Below, piece after piece: positions 32,974 to 40,724 of a stretch of 46,533 nt of DNA (the first letter of the stretch is position 1; every line of letters starts with the position of its first letter). This DNA is from DATJHM01 sp035493895 (GTDB lineage Bacteria > Chloroflexota > Ktedonobacteria > Ktedonobacterales > Ktedonobacteraceae), in NCBI GenBank assembly GCA_035493895.1, contig DATJHM010000202.1, positions 1-46,533 of the forward strand. The letters are read 5' to 3'. The notes under the pieces are model-generated. The model did not search any database and had not been told where the DNA came from. It saw only the letters and a program-made list of their open reading frames with translations. The translations under genes were made by a program, and so were the position numbers.

Positions 32974-34410
32974 ATGGCTGGACATAGAAACGACGATCAT
33001 GCGGTAGAGCTAACAAGTGGACGACCGGGTCGCAAGCTCTCTGTCTATTTTATCGCGTCCGTGGCTGCCCTGGGGGGATTGCTTTTTGGCTATGATACGG
33101 GGGTGATTTCGGGGGCGCAGCTCTATCTGGTGAAAACCTTCGCACTTGATTCGAGAGCTCAGGAATTTGCAGTGAGTAGTGTCCTGATCGGTGCGCTGAT
33201 TGGAGCACTGATAGCAGGGAAGTTGAACGATATGTTTGGGCGGAAAAGGACGCTCATCATCCTCTCGATTGATTTTACCTTGGGAGCTCTACTGACCGCG
33301 CTCTCGCCTAATTTTTGGTCGTTCATTCTCTTCCGTATTATGGTTGGTCTGGGAGTAGGAGCGGCCGCGAGCGTCGTGCCAGTGTACATTGCCGAAATGT
33401 CGCCTTCGGCTGTGCGCGGTAAACTGGTCACATTTAATCAGCTTGCCATTACCATCGGGATTGCCGTTTCCTACTGGGTCGATCTGGCGTTTGCGGCAGG
33501 TGGTTTTGATTGGCGACCGATGTTTGCGGCGGCGGCCGTGCCCGGGATACTGCTTTTCCTGGGCATGCTCGTCAGCCTGGAGACGCCGCGCTGGTTGGCG
33601 AGTAAGGGACGTTGGGACGATGCACATCATGTGCTGACGCGTGTTCGGGGAGCCAATCCAGATGAGGAACTGGCAGGGATTCGCACTGCTCTTCTCGAAG
33701 AGAGTGTGCAGGTGGGGGTAAAAGAACTGCTCAAGCCGGGACTGCGTATGGCCTTACTCGTAGGTGTGGGGCTTGCCGTCTTCCAGCAATTCGTAGGTAT
33801 CAATACAGTGATTTATTACGCGCCGACCATTTTCCAGGCCGCAGGTGTTGCTTCGGCCAGTGCCGCGATTTTTGCCACCAGCATTGTAGGCGTAGTAAAT
33901 GTCGCGTCTACGATCCTCTCGCTCTTCCTGGTAGATCGTGCGGGAAGGCGTGTGCTGTTGTTGACCGGCATCGTGGGCATGATTATTGGCCTGATCTGCA
34001 TGGGGGCCGTCTTTGCCGTGGGACCTACTTCGGCGGTAGGCTTAATTCTTGCGTCACTGATTCTCTACATCTTCTCGTTCGCGATCAGCCTGGGCACCGT
34101 GTTCTGGTTGATGAGCGCTGAGCTTTTCCCTACGCGCGTGCGTGCGGTGGGCGCGAGCATCTGTGCGTTCTCGAACTGGGTGTCGAATTTTCTGGTCAGT
34201 GTCACTTTCCTTACGCTGGTGAATGGCATCGGGCGGCCCATGACATTCTGGCTCTACGCCATTATGGGAGCGTTGGCCTTTGTGTTCTGCTTCAGCCTTG
34301 TGCCAGAGACGAAGGGAAAGACACTGGAGCAGATCGAGTACTACTGGCTGCATGGACGTCGCTGGCGAGAGGCACCACCTGATATCACGAGAAGGGAGCC
34401 TGCGCTGTAA
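32974..34410 (+). CDS. Sugar-porter family MFS transporter
   Basis: A 478-residue, 12-segment symporter of the XylE/GalP/AraE type. It has GGLLFGYDTGVISGAQL in helix 1, FGRKRTLI between helices 2 and 3, the MSPSAVRGKLVTFNQL motif, SLETPRWL at the end of the first half, QQFVGINTVIYYAPTIF in helix 7, DRAGRR, and PETKGKTLEQIE after helix 12. It probably imports a hexose or pentose with H+. TGGAGAAAAGAC places the ribosome site 7 bases before the ATG at 32974; an upstream ATG at 32947 has none. A terminator follows. Which sugar cannot be told. Confidence 0.9.
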   Translation: MAGHRNDDHAVELTSGRPGRKLSVYFIASVAALGGLLFGYDTGVISGAQLYLVKTFALDSRAQEFAVSSVLIGALIGALIAGKLNDMFGRKRTLIILSIDFTLGALLTALSPNFWSFILFRIMVGLGVGAAASVVPVYIAEMSPSAVRGKLVTFNQLAITIGIAVSYWVDLAFAAGGFDWRPMFAAAAVPGILLFLGMLVSLETPRWLASKGRWDDAHHVLTRVRGANPDEELAGIRTALLEESVQVGVKELLKPGLRMALLVGVGLAVFQQFVGINTVIYYAPTIFQAAGVASASAAIFATSIVGVVNVASTILSLFLVDRAGRRVLLLTGIVGMIIGLICMGAVFAVGPTSAVGLILASLILYIFSFAISLGTVFWLMSAELFPTRVRAVGASICAFSNWVSNFLVSVTFLTLVNGIGRPMTFWLYAIMGALAFVFCFSLVPETKGKTLEQIEYYWLHGRRWREAPPDITRREPAL

Positions 34411-34434
34411 ATCTCATGGACGGAGCGTAAACGA

Positions 34435-34486
34435 GATCCTGCGGGTGGCATATTTCTAAACACCACTCGCAGGATCTTTTGTTTTT
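34435..34486 (+). terminator. Intrinsic terminator of the sugar transporter
   Basis: GATCCTGCGGGTGG (34435-34448) pairs with CCACTCGCAGGATC (34463-34476) with one G-T wobble, followed by TTTTGTTTTT. Confidence 0.88.
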
Positions 34487-34601
34487 GGCTCCGCAATAGA
34501 CGTTTCGCTTTTTGCGCGCAATGAAGCAAGCCAGATATTGAAGAGATTGCGGCTGCTAACGGTGCGGGAGCGGGGCGGGGAATTGCGGCTACGTACTGCT
34601 G

Positions 34602-36326
34602 CTAGTTCATGTGCGTTTTCTCTTTCAAAAGTGCTCGTACCTCAGCGGCATTGCGTCGTTTGAGCGCCTGCTGTGCAATCTCGCGAGCTTCTTCCAGCGT
34701 ATAGAGACGGAGCTGCTGTTTACAGAGAGGGATAGCCTTGGGCGTCATGCTCAACTCGTCCAGACCCAGACCGACCAGGACGGGGAGCGCAAGCGGGTCG
34801 CCAGCGAGTTCTCCGCACAACCCGACCCAACGGTGATGCTCATGAGCGGCTTTGCTGACCATCGCAATCAGGCGCAATACAGCCGGATGAAGGGCATCTG
34901 AGAAGGAGGCCGTCGCCTCGTTCGTGCGGTCGGCAGCCAGGGTATATTGGGTAAGGTCATTGGTACCGATGCTAAAGAAATCCACCTGTTCAGCCAGGAG
35001 ATCGGCCATCAGAGCGGCGGCTGGTACCTCGATCATAATACCCACCTGGACCTGTTCGGCGACGGCGATCTGCTCCGCCTCCAGTGCCTGACGTGCAATC
35101 TCGAGCTGTTCTCGTAGCGCGATAATCTCTTCACTGCTGCTGACCATCGGGAACATGATGCTCAACTGATGTCCTGTTCCTGCGCGCAGTAAGGCGCGCA
35201 ACTGGGTTTGCAGAAGATCTCTGTGCGTGAGCGCCAGACGAATGCCGCGGATGCCCAGGAAGGGATTCATCTCCGCTGGCACGGTCATATAGGGAGCCGG
35301 TTTGTCTCCGCCGATGTCGAACGTGCGGACAACGATGGGGCGCTGCTCCATTGCTTCAAAGATAGAGCGATAGATCGTCACCTGTTCTTCTTCGTCGGGG
35401 GCCGTGGCCCGCTCGAGAAAGAGAAATTCGGTGCGCAGGAGCCCGATCCCCTCGGCACCGTAAGAGAGCGCTCCGGCCACCTGATCGGGCGAGCCGATAT
35501 TCGCCACAATCTCCACGCGTGTGCCATCAGAAGTATACGCCGGTTGGTGGGCGGATGCGAAGGCAACCTGCTGATGCTGAGCCAGCGTTTGTGCGCGCTG
35601 ACGATAGAGTTCAAGCGTTGCAGAATCTGGTTCGAGCAGGATTTCTCCGTTATTGCCATCGACGATCACCTGGAGACCATCAGTCAACTGGTCCAGTTCA
35701 GTCCCTAGACCGGTAATGGCGGGAATGCCGAGGGCTTTCGCCAGGATCGCCACATGCGAGGTGGGGCCGCCGGTTGCGGTACAGAAAGCGTAGACCTTCT
35801 GGCTATCGAAACGGACCGTCTCGGAAGGTGTGAGATCGGGAGCGACGATAATCGCAGGCGTTTGCAGGTGCAGTGTTTGCTCCTGCTGACCACCTAAAAT
35901 ACGCAAAACACGTTGTCCGACATCCTCTAGATCAGCGGCGCGTGCGGCCAGATACGTATCGTTCAGCGAGCGTAACTGATTCGCATACTGCTCGACGCCT
36001 TGCTGCCAGGCATACGCGGCGGTACGAGTGTGTTGTTGGATTGTGGAATGCACCTGGTCAAGCAATTCGGGGTCATGCAAAAAAGACTCGTGAGCTTCAA
36101 AAATAGCTGCTTCCTGGGTCCCAACGGATTGAGTGGCCTGTTCATAGAGACGATGGACTTCCTCGCGCGCCTGTGAAAGGGCTTCATCCAGATGTTGCAG
36201 TTCGCATGGCACATCAGAAGTCTCTTGCTGGTGAACCACAAGCTTTTGCGCCTCATAGCGCACGATAGGCCCGATTGCGATGCCTGGGGATGCTGCGATG
36301 CCACGAATTGCTCTTGTCATACTCAT
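34602..36326 (-). CDS. ptsI: PTS enzyme I (PEP-protein phosphotransferase)
   Basis: This 574-residue protein takes phosphate from PEP and passes it to HPr. It opens with RGIAASPGIAIGP; the phospho-His is in ATGGPTSHVAILAKALGIP near residue 190. The PEP-binding barrel has EGIGLLRTEFLFLER, VVRTFDIGGDKP, PFLGIRGIRL, GIMIEVPAAAL, and the C-terminal GLCGELAGDP with the catalytic Cys. I start at the ATG at 36326, one base after the HPr stop, with GGAGAG 10 bases upstream inside the HPr end, so it is translationally coupled to HPr. Last gene of the PTS block. Confidence 0.95.
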   Translation of the reverse strand: MSMTRAIRGIAASPGIAIGPIVRYEAQKLVVHQQETSDVPCELQHLDEALSQAREEVHRLYEQATQSVGTQEAAIFEAHESFLHDPELLDQVHSTIQQHTRTAAYAWQQGVEQYANQLRSLNDTYLAARAADLEDVGQRVLRILGGQQEQTLHLQTPAIIVAPDLTPSETVRFDSQKVYAFCTATGGPTSHVAILAKALGIPAITGLGTELDQLTDGLQVIVDGNNGEILLEPDSATLELYRQRAQTLAQHQQVAFASAHQPAYTSDGTRVEIVANIGSPDQVAGALSYGAEGIGLLRTEFLFLERATAPDEEEQVTIYRSIFEAMEQRPIVVRTFDIGGDKPAPYMTVPAEMNPFLGIRGIRLALTHRDLLQTQLRALLRAGTGHQLSIMFPMVSSSEEIIALREQLEIARQALEAEQIAVAEQVQVGIMIEVPAAALMADLLAEQVDFFSIGTNDLTQYTLAADRTNEATASFSDALHPAVLRLIAMVSKAAHEHHRWVGLCGELAGDPLALPVLVGLGLDELSMTPKAIPLCKQQLRLYTLEEAREIAQQALKRRNAAEVRALLKEKTHMN

Positions 36327-36327
36327 T

Positions 36328-36609
36328 TTACTCGGTCTCTCCAAAGTTTGTTGTAATCAGGTTGCTGAGTGCAGTGATCGCGGCATCTTCATCCGTGCCA
36401 TCAGCGCTAATACGCAGGCGATCATTCATCTGGATACCAGCGGCGAGAATGCGTAAAACACTCTTCGCATTGACAGGCTCAGTCCCCTTCGTCAGATTTT
36501 CGACCTGTATGGTAGATGAAAAAGTTGCAGCCAATTTGGCAAAAACTGCTGCTGGACGAGCATGTAAGCCAACGTTGTGAGAAACCACCACTTCGTTTGA
36601 TGTAGCCAA
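36328..36609 (-). CDS. ptsH: PTS phosphocarrier protein HPr
   Basis: A 93-residue HPr. The phosphorylated His is in VGLHARPAA (near residue 16). The regulatory Ser of Gram-positive HPr would be in NAKSVLRIL, and here it is present (KS), so HPr-kinase control is possible. The start codon is TTG (36609), with GAGG 8 bases before it; there is no alternative that keeps the first strand. It is slightly longer than the usual 85-90 residues. The stop nearly touches the ptsI ATG. Confidence 0.94.
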   Translation of the reverse strand: MATSNEVVVSHNVGLHARPAAVFAKLAATFSSTIQVENLTKGTEPVNAKSVLRILAAGIQMNDRLRISADGTDEDAAITALSNLITTNFGETE

Positions 36610-36647
36610 AGGTCTTTCCTCTTTCCTTCTTGCACGCAGTGAAAAGC

Positions 36648-37049
36648 TTAGTTGCGATGAGTGATTTGCTGTGTCAGATTGATGACACCTTCTTTCGCAG
36701 CCTGTAAGGCAATTGCCGTCAGTTCACGAAGCGAAGAATTCTCTCGTTGGATGAGTAGTTCCAGAAGCATCGGAAGATTAACGCCACAGATCACCTGCGT
36801 GCCATGAAGTGCCAGACGCGAGCTGGCATTGGCGGGACTGCCTCCCAGAATATCGACCAGAACGAGAGCCCCATCAGTGCCCGAAACCTCGGCCACGGCC
36901 AGTTCAAGGGTTGCACGTAAGGACGCAAGGTCCGTATCTGGCTGCATGCCGACGGTCAGAAAAAGCTCCTGAGGGCCAACAATCATCTCTACAGCATTTT
37001 TCATACCCTCCGCCAGTAACCCATGTGAAATAAGAACGATACCTACCAA
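36648..37049 (-). CDS. PTS EIIA component, mannose family
   Basis: A 133-residue EIIA-Man-type domain. GIVLISHGLLAEGM contains the phospho-His near residue 9. VDILGGSPANASSRLAL is the conserved EIIA-Man loop, and NLPMLLELLIQRE follows. Start is TTG (37049) with AAGGAG 6 bases upstream; the next ATG would delete the His. In other bacteria this domain serves mannose-type permeases or, as DhaM, dihydroxyacetone kinase. Neither EIIB/C/D-Man nor DhaKL is in the window, so its acceptor is elsewhere or it is regulatory. It lies between EIIA-Glc and HPr on one strand. Confidence 0.9.
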   Translation of the reverse strand: MVGIVLISHGLLAEGMKNAVEMIVGPQELFLTVGMQPDTDLASLRATLELAVAEVSGTDGALVLVDILGGSPANASSRLALHGTQVICGVNLPMLLELLIQRENSSLRELTAIALQAAKEGVINLTQQITHRN

Positions 37050-37164
37050 GGGAAACTCCTTTCTTTCCTTGAATGGACAGTATCTTAGCAGGTCTGGGCA
37101 ATGGGGAACTGGCAGGTGTCCTCAGCCCGGGAGAGAAGATACTCTTCCGGGCTGCTGAGACTAT

Positions 37165-37617
37165 TTATATCTCCAGGACGAAGAGGACATCGCGCCCAGC
37201 CCGTACTACACCACTGGCACGTTCGACAATCTGACCGGCTCCTGAAGAGACAACCGGGCTCAGGATGACTTTGCCCTGGTGCTCAATGATCGGACGTTCA
37301 AAGCGCACGATCGTCGTGCCAACCTGAACCTGCTGTCCCTCAGTCGCAATATTTTTGAAGCCTTTGCCATGCAGCTCAATCGTATCGAGACCGATATGGA
37401 CAATCATTTCGACCCCTTCAGGTGTCGCGATACCAAAGGCATGACCACCTGGAAAAAGCTTGACCAGCGTACCGGCTACCGGAGCCACGGCCACAGATCC
37501 CGATGGATCGATAGCCACGCCATCGCCCACCATTTTCTGTGCGAATACCTGATCAGGGACCTGTTCCAGATCCACTACTGTGCCATCGAGTGGCGCTATT
37601 ACCTGTATTCTTGTCAT
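37165..37617 (-). CDS. crr: PTS EIIA component, glucose family
   Basis: A 150-residue soluble EIIA-Glc. The two zinc/phosphate His residues are in PGGHAFGIAT and MIVHIGLDTIEL, the second being the phosphorylated one. APLDGTVVDLEQVPDQVF and ELHGKGFKNIATEGQ are also family signatures. It receives phosphate from HPr and passes it to the EIIB domain of the gene 57 bases upstream on the same strand. ATG start with AGGA about 10 bases before. A regulatory role as in enteric bacteria cannot be assumed. Confidence 0.93.
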   Translation of the reverse strand: MTRIQVIAPLDGTVVDLEQVPDQVFAQKMVGDGVAIDPSGSVAVAPVAGTLVKLFPGGHAFGIATPEGVEMIVHIGLDTIELHGKGFKNIATEGQQVQVGTTIVRFERPIIEHQGKVILSPVVSSGAGQIVERASGVVRAGRDVLFVLEI

Positions 37618-37674
37618 CTTCGAAATTCCTGGTTATGTGAACCGGGCGGAGATACGCTCCGCCCTTCTCTAATG

Positions 37675-39252
37675 CTATTCGCTAGCTGGAGTTTCCACGC
37701 CCTCTTTCATCAGGCGCTTCATATCACTGGCGATATTATCCGACTGCATGCCCATGATGACCTGGACGACCTTCCCTTGCTTGACCACTCCGGAGGCTCC
37801 CAGGCTCTTCAAGCGAGGCTCATCGATCTGGGCAGGATCTTTGATGAAGAGGCGCAGGCGGGTGATGCAGCCCTCGACGCTTTCGATGTTCTCGCTACCG
37901 GCAAGAGCAGCGATCACCTCAGCCGCCAGTGTATCATTTTTATTGGCCGTAGCAGTGCCACTGGCGCTGGCCTTTTTGGTCGGCGACGGTCCGCGCTGAC
38001 TTTCAGGCAAGATCCAGTCAGCCGACAGACCCGTCGAGGCCTCACCACGTCCTGGCGTACCGAGATTGAAGAATTTGATACAGAAGCTGAAGAGGAAGTA
38101 GTAGATGACGGCATACACGACACCGACCAGCAGCATGGTCCAGGCACCAGTCGTATTTTTTGCGCTGAAGTTAATCAGGTAGTCGATCAGACCAGCCGAG
38201 AAGCCAAAGGCCATATGGATATTGAGCAGCGCACAGACGAATAGTGCCGTGCCGGTCAGGAACGCGTGGATGACGAAGAGAACCGGTGCGACGAAGAGGA
38301 AGGCAAATTCGATTGGCTCGGTGATGCCAGTCAGGAACGAGGCGAATGCTGCGGAGAGCAGGATACCAGCCGCAACTTTCGGGAAGCGCGCCTGACGGAT
38401 CATCGCCAGACAGGCAGCGGGCAGACCAAACATCATCATTGGGAAGAAACCAGATTCGAAGAGTCCGGCATTTGGATCGCCTGCAAAGTAGCGTAAGAGG
38501 TCACCGTGTGTCACCACACCCTTAGGATCAGTGTAGGTGCCAAGCTGGAACCAGATGTAGCTATTGAGCACGTGATGGAGACCCAGAGGGATGAGCAAGC
38601 GGTTAAAGAAGCCGTAAATGCCAGGGCCGAGAGGGCCGAGTCCGATAATGGCGGTCCCAAATGCCTGAAGTGCGTTCTGAATTGGAGGCCAGATGTAGCC
38701 GAAAATCACCGCCAGCACGACAGCCGAAAGGCCAGTGATGATAGGTACGAAGCGGCGTCCGCCGAAGAAGCCCAGATAATCAGGGAGGCGAATGTTATGA
38801 TAGCGGCGATAGAGACCGGCAGCAACCAGGCCCATCAGGATGCCTGACAACACATCCATGTTGTTATCATGTGCCCCTTTGCCGATCGGGCTGAAATCGT
38901 TAAAGACGGCGTTAAAGATAAGGAAACCAACCAGACCGGCAAGAGCAGCCGCGCCTTCGCCGCCTGAGAGACCGAATGCGATACCGACACCAAAGATCAT
39001 CGGCAAATTAGAGAAGATCGCGTTCCCTGCGTCAGCGATAAATGGAGCGCCTGTTGCGTTCGGATTATGCAACAGAGCCTGCCAGAGGTCAGCCTGTCCC
39101 AGGCGTAACAGCAAGGCGGCAACGGGCAAGACCGCAACGGGCAGCATGAGGGAGCGCCCGAGGCTTTGCAAGGCACCGAGGATGCGGCTTCCTACACCGG
39201 GGCTTGATGGTTGAGAGGCCATTGATTGGGAAGATGTGTCAGCAACACTCAT
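37675..39252 (-). CDS. PTS EIICB permease, glucose/N-acetylglucosamine type
   Basis: A 525-residue fused transporter. Residues about 20-400 are the EIIC membrane domain with about ten segments: LMLPVAVLPVAALLLRLG at the start, LGLHHVLNSYIWFQLG, and LTGITEPIEFAFLF, the substrate-binding GITEPIEF motif. After a polar linker, residues about 440-520 are EIIB: IESVEGCITRLRLFIKD with the phospho-Cys, then GVVKQGKVVQVIMG. The family covers glucose, GlcNAc and maltose permeases; exact sugar not determined, though the N-terminal portion leans to the GlcNAc (NagE) subgroup. AGAGGAG lies just before the ATG. First of the five-gene PTS block. Confidence 0.92.
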   Translation of the reverse strand: MSVADTSSQSMASQPSSPGVGSRILGALQSLGRSLMLPVAVLPVAALLLRLGQADLWQALLHNPNATGAPFIADAGNAIFSNLPMIFGVGIAFGLSGGEGAAALAGLVGFLIFNAVFNDFSPIGKGAHDNNMDVLSGILMGLVAAGLYRRYHNIRLPDYLGFFGGRRFVPIITGLSAVVLAVIFGYIWPPIQNALQAFGTAIIGLGPLGPGIYGFFNRLLIPLGLHHVLNSYIWFQLGTYTDPKGVVTHGDLLRYFAGDPNAGLFESGFFPMMMFGLPAACLAMIRQARFPKVAAGILLSAAFASFLTGITEPIEFAFLFVAPVLFVIHAFLTGTALFVCALLNIHMAFGFSAGLIDYLINFSAKNTTGAWTMLLVGVVYAVIYYFLFSFCIKFFNLGTPGRGEASTGLSADWILPESQRGPSPTKKASASGTATANKNDTLAAEVIAALAGSENIESVEGCITRLRLFIKDPAQIDEPRLKSLGASGVVKQGKVVQVIMGMQSDNIASDMKRLMKEGVETPASE

Positions 39253-39521
39253 TGCTCATTCTCCTCTGTTCAAGCGATAAGCAAATAACGTTTTGAGCCA
39301 GTTTCTCCTGGCAAGATAAAGAAAAAGGACGCCGGAAAAACCCCTATGAGAACATACATGCAGATAGACAAAGGCTAAGAACCTCTGCATTGCGTGCTGG
39401 ATCATGCTTGCCACGCCAGCTCGTGGTTGCGCTCCTTTCTTATCGTAATAATGTATTAAAATATTCCCTGCCAGTGTTATGCAAACTTCTGCGTGTAAGA
39501 AAAAAACAAAATAGCCCCTGC

Positions 39522-40430
39522 TTACTCGGAGAGCACAAGAAAATTGTGAGGCTCCTGTGTTGCAGAACGCTTACTGGCGAGTGGAAAGAGAGATTTTGTC
39601 GTATCCTTTTTTTCGACCGGGAACTGAATTTCAGTGACATAGCTATCAAGTTCCCCATCGCGTTGCAGGCAAACGTTGCGACAGGGACCGGTGATCACAT
39701 AATCATTGGCCTGAATCCAGGTGCCCAGTGGCTGATAGGCTTCAGATAACGTGTAAGGATTGCCCTGATAGAGCAGAGTCGCCATCGTATTCACGCCCGG
39801 TAGTTCGCGAATCGTGATGCGGCCACCGCTGCGTTCAACGATATTGCCAACGGAGGAACTCTGTACAGGGACCACGACCTCAATAATGCTCACATCATTT
39901 TCCCGATACCCACCATCGGAATCAATAAATAAGAGATGGTCAGTCTGCTTTACGCCATTGTGTTTGAGCGTATGCAGCATATCGGTAGCGAATTGATGCT
40001 TCAGGGCAAAGTTGGCAGCCAGTGTCCGGCTGGAGGCCACAATCTGCGATCGCACCTTCTTCAGGGCGACTTCGTGAATCAGTTTTGTGCCTCCCGGCTC
40101 AAGCTGTTTCAAACGGGCCTCTACGCGTGCGAGCCGTTCCTGCTCTGCCAGCACGCGCTGTTGGATTTCGAGTTGCTTGAGACGGAGCATGCCGCGCAAT
40201 TGTTCGGGAGGGAGATCGGCGTCCAGAAGTTGCACAATTTGCGCCAGCTCGAAGCCAAGATCTTTCAATGCGAGGATACGTTGCAGGCGAGAGAGTTGCT
40301 CAACGAGATAATAGCGATAGCCGGTCTCGCTATCGACATGGACAGGTTTCAACAGCCCGATCTCATCATAATAGCGTAGTGTGCGCATCGACACCTGACT
40401 CAACTTCGAGAAATCGCTAATTTTGAACAC
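39522..40430 (-). CDS. MerR-family regulator with GyrI-like effector domain
   Basis: A 302-residue one-component regulator. Residues about 1-70 form the MerR winged HTH: FKISDFSKLSQVSMRTLRYY, DEIGLLKPVHVD, then GYRYYLVEQLSRLQRILAL. A coiled-coil dimer helix (about 85-115) leads to a GyrI-like/AraC effector-binding domain that captures hydrophobic or cationic drugs (BmrR-type organisation). The start is the GTG at 40430, with GGAGGG 10 bases upstream; the frame extends to 40514 without similarity. Its promoter has the 19-base spacer typical of MerR-controlled genes, so it probably activates itself. It lies upstream of the PTS genes, 269 bases apart, but a direct link is unproven. Confidence 0.86.
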   Translation of the reverse strand: MFKISDFSKLSQVSMRTLRYYDEIGLLKPVHVDSETGYRYYLVEQLSRLQRILALKDLGFELAQIVQLLDADLPPEQLRGMLRLKQLEIQQRVLAEQERLARVEARLKQLEPGGTKLIHEVALKKVRSQIVASSRTLAANFALKHQFATDMLHTLKHNGVKQTDHLLFIDSDGGYRENDVSIIEVVVPVQSSSVGNIVERSGGRITIRELPGVNTMATLLYQGNPYTLSEAYQPLGTWIQANDYVITGPCRNVCLQRDGELDSYVTEIQFPVEKKDTTKSLFPLASKRSATQEPHNFLVLSE

Positions 40431-40499
40431 GAGCCGGGTTCCCTCCGTTTCTGGGTAGTAAAATCCACGCGTGGCTGGCATGCTGAATGGATTAGTTAT

Positions 40500-40530
40500 A
40501 GCATAAACATTCACGTCACGTAAAAGTCAA
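40500..40530 (-). promoter_or_regulatory. MerR-type promoter with 19-bp spacer and dyad
   Basis: Minus strand: TTGACT (40530-40525), 19 bases, TATGCT (40505-40500). The spacer contains the dyad ACTTTTACGT-G-ACGTGAATGT (8 of 10 arm positions match). An over-long spacer with a central dyad is the hallmark of promoters that MerR proteins untwist to activate. Confidence 0.75.
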
Positions 40531-40724
40531 GGGCGAAAGTGACTATTTTTTTTGTGATTATATATTACTTTGAAATGGATGAGATGAGCGTCAGTGGGGC
40601 AGTGGAATCTGGCCGAAATTGTCCGCAATCCTGGCTTGCTTCTCCCTGGTTCCTCAGAATTCGAGGATCAGGAACGGAAGTCTTGCTGGAATCCTGCGCA
40701 AGCTCCATTTCCTGACTAGAGGCG

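Noticed and set aside
39253..39410. Possible 49-codon peptide upstream of the PTS permease
   Set aside because: A minus-strand ATG frame overlaps the permease ribosome site but has no Shine-Dalgarno and no recognisable feature. I also looked for a LicT/SacY antiterminator site here and did not find one.
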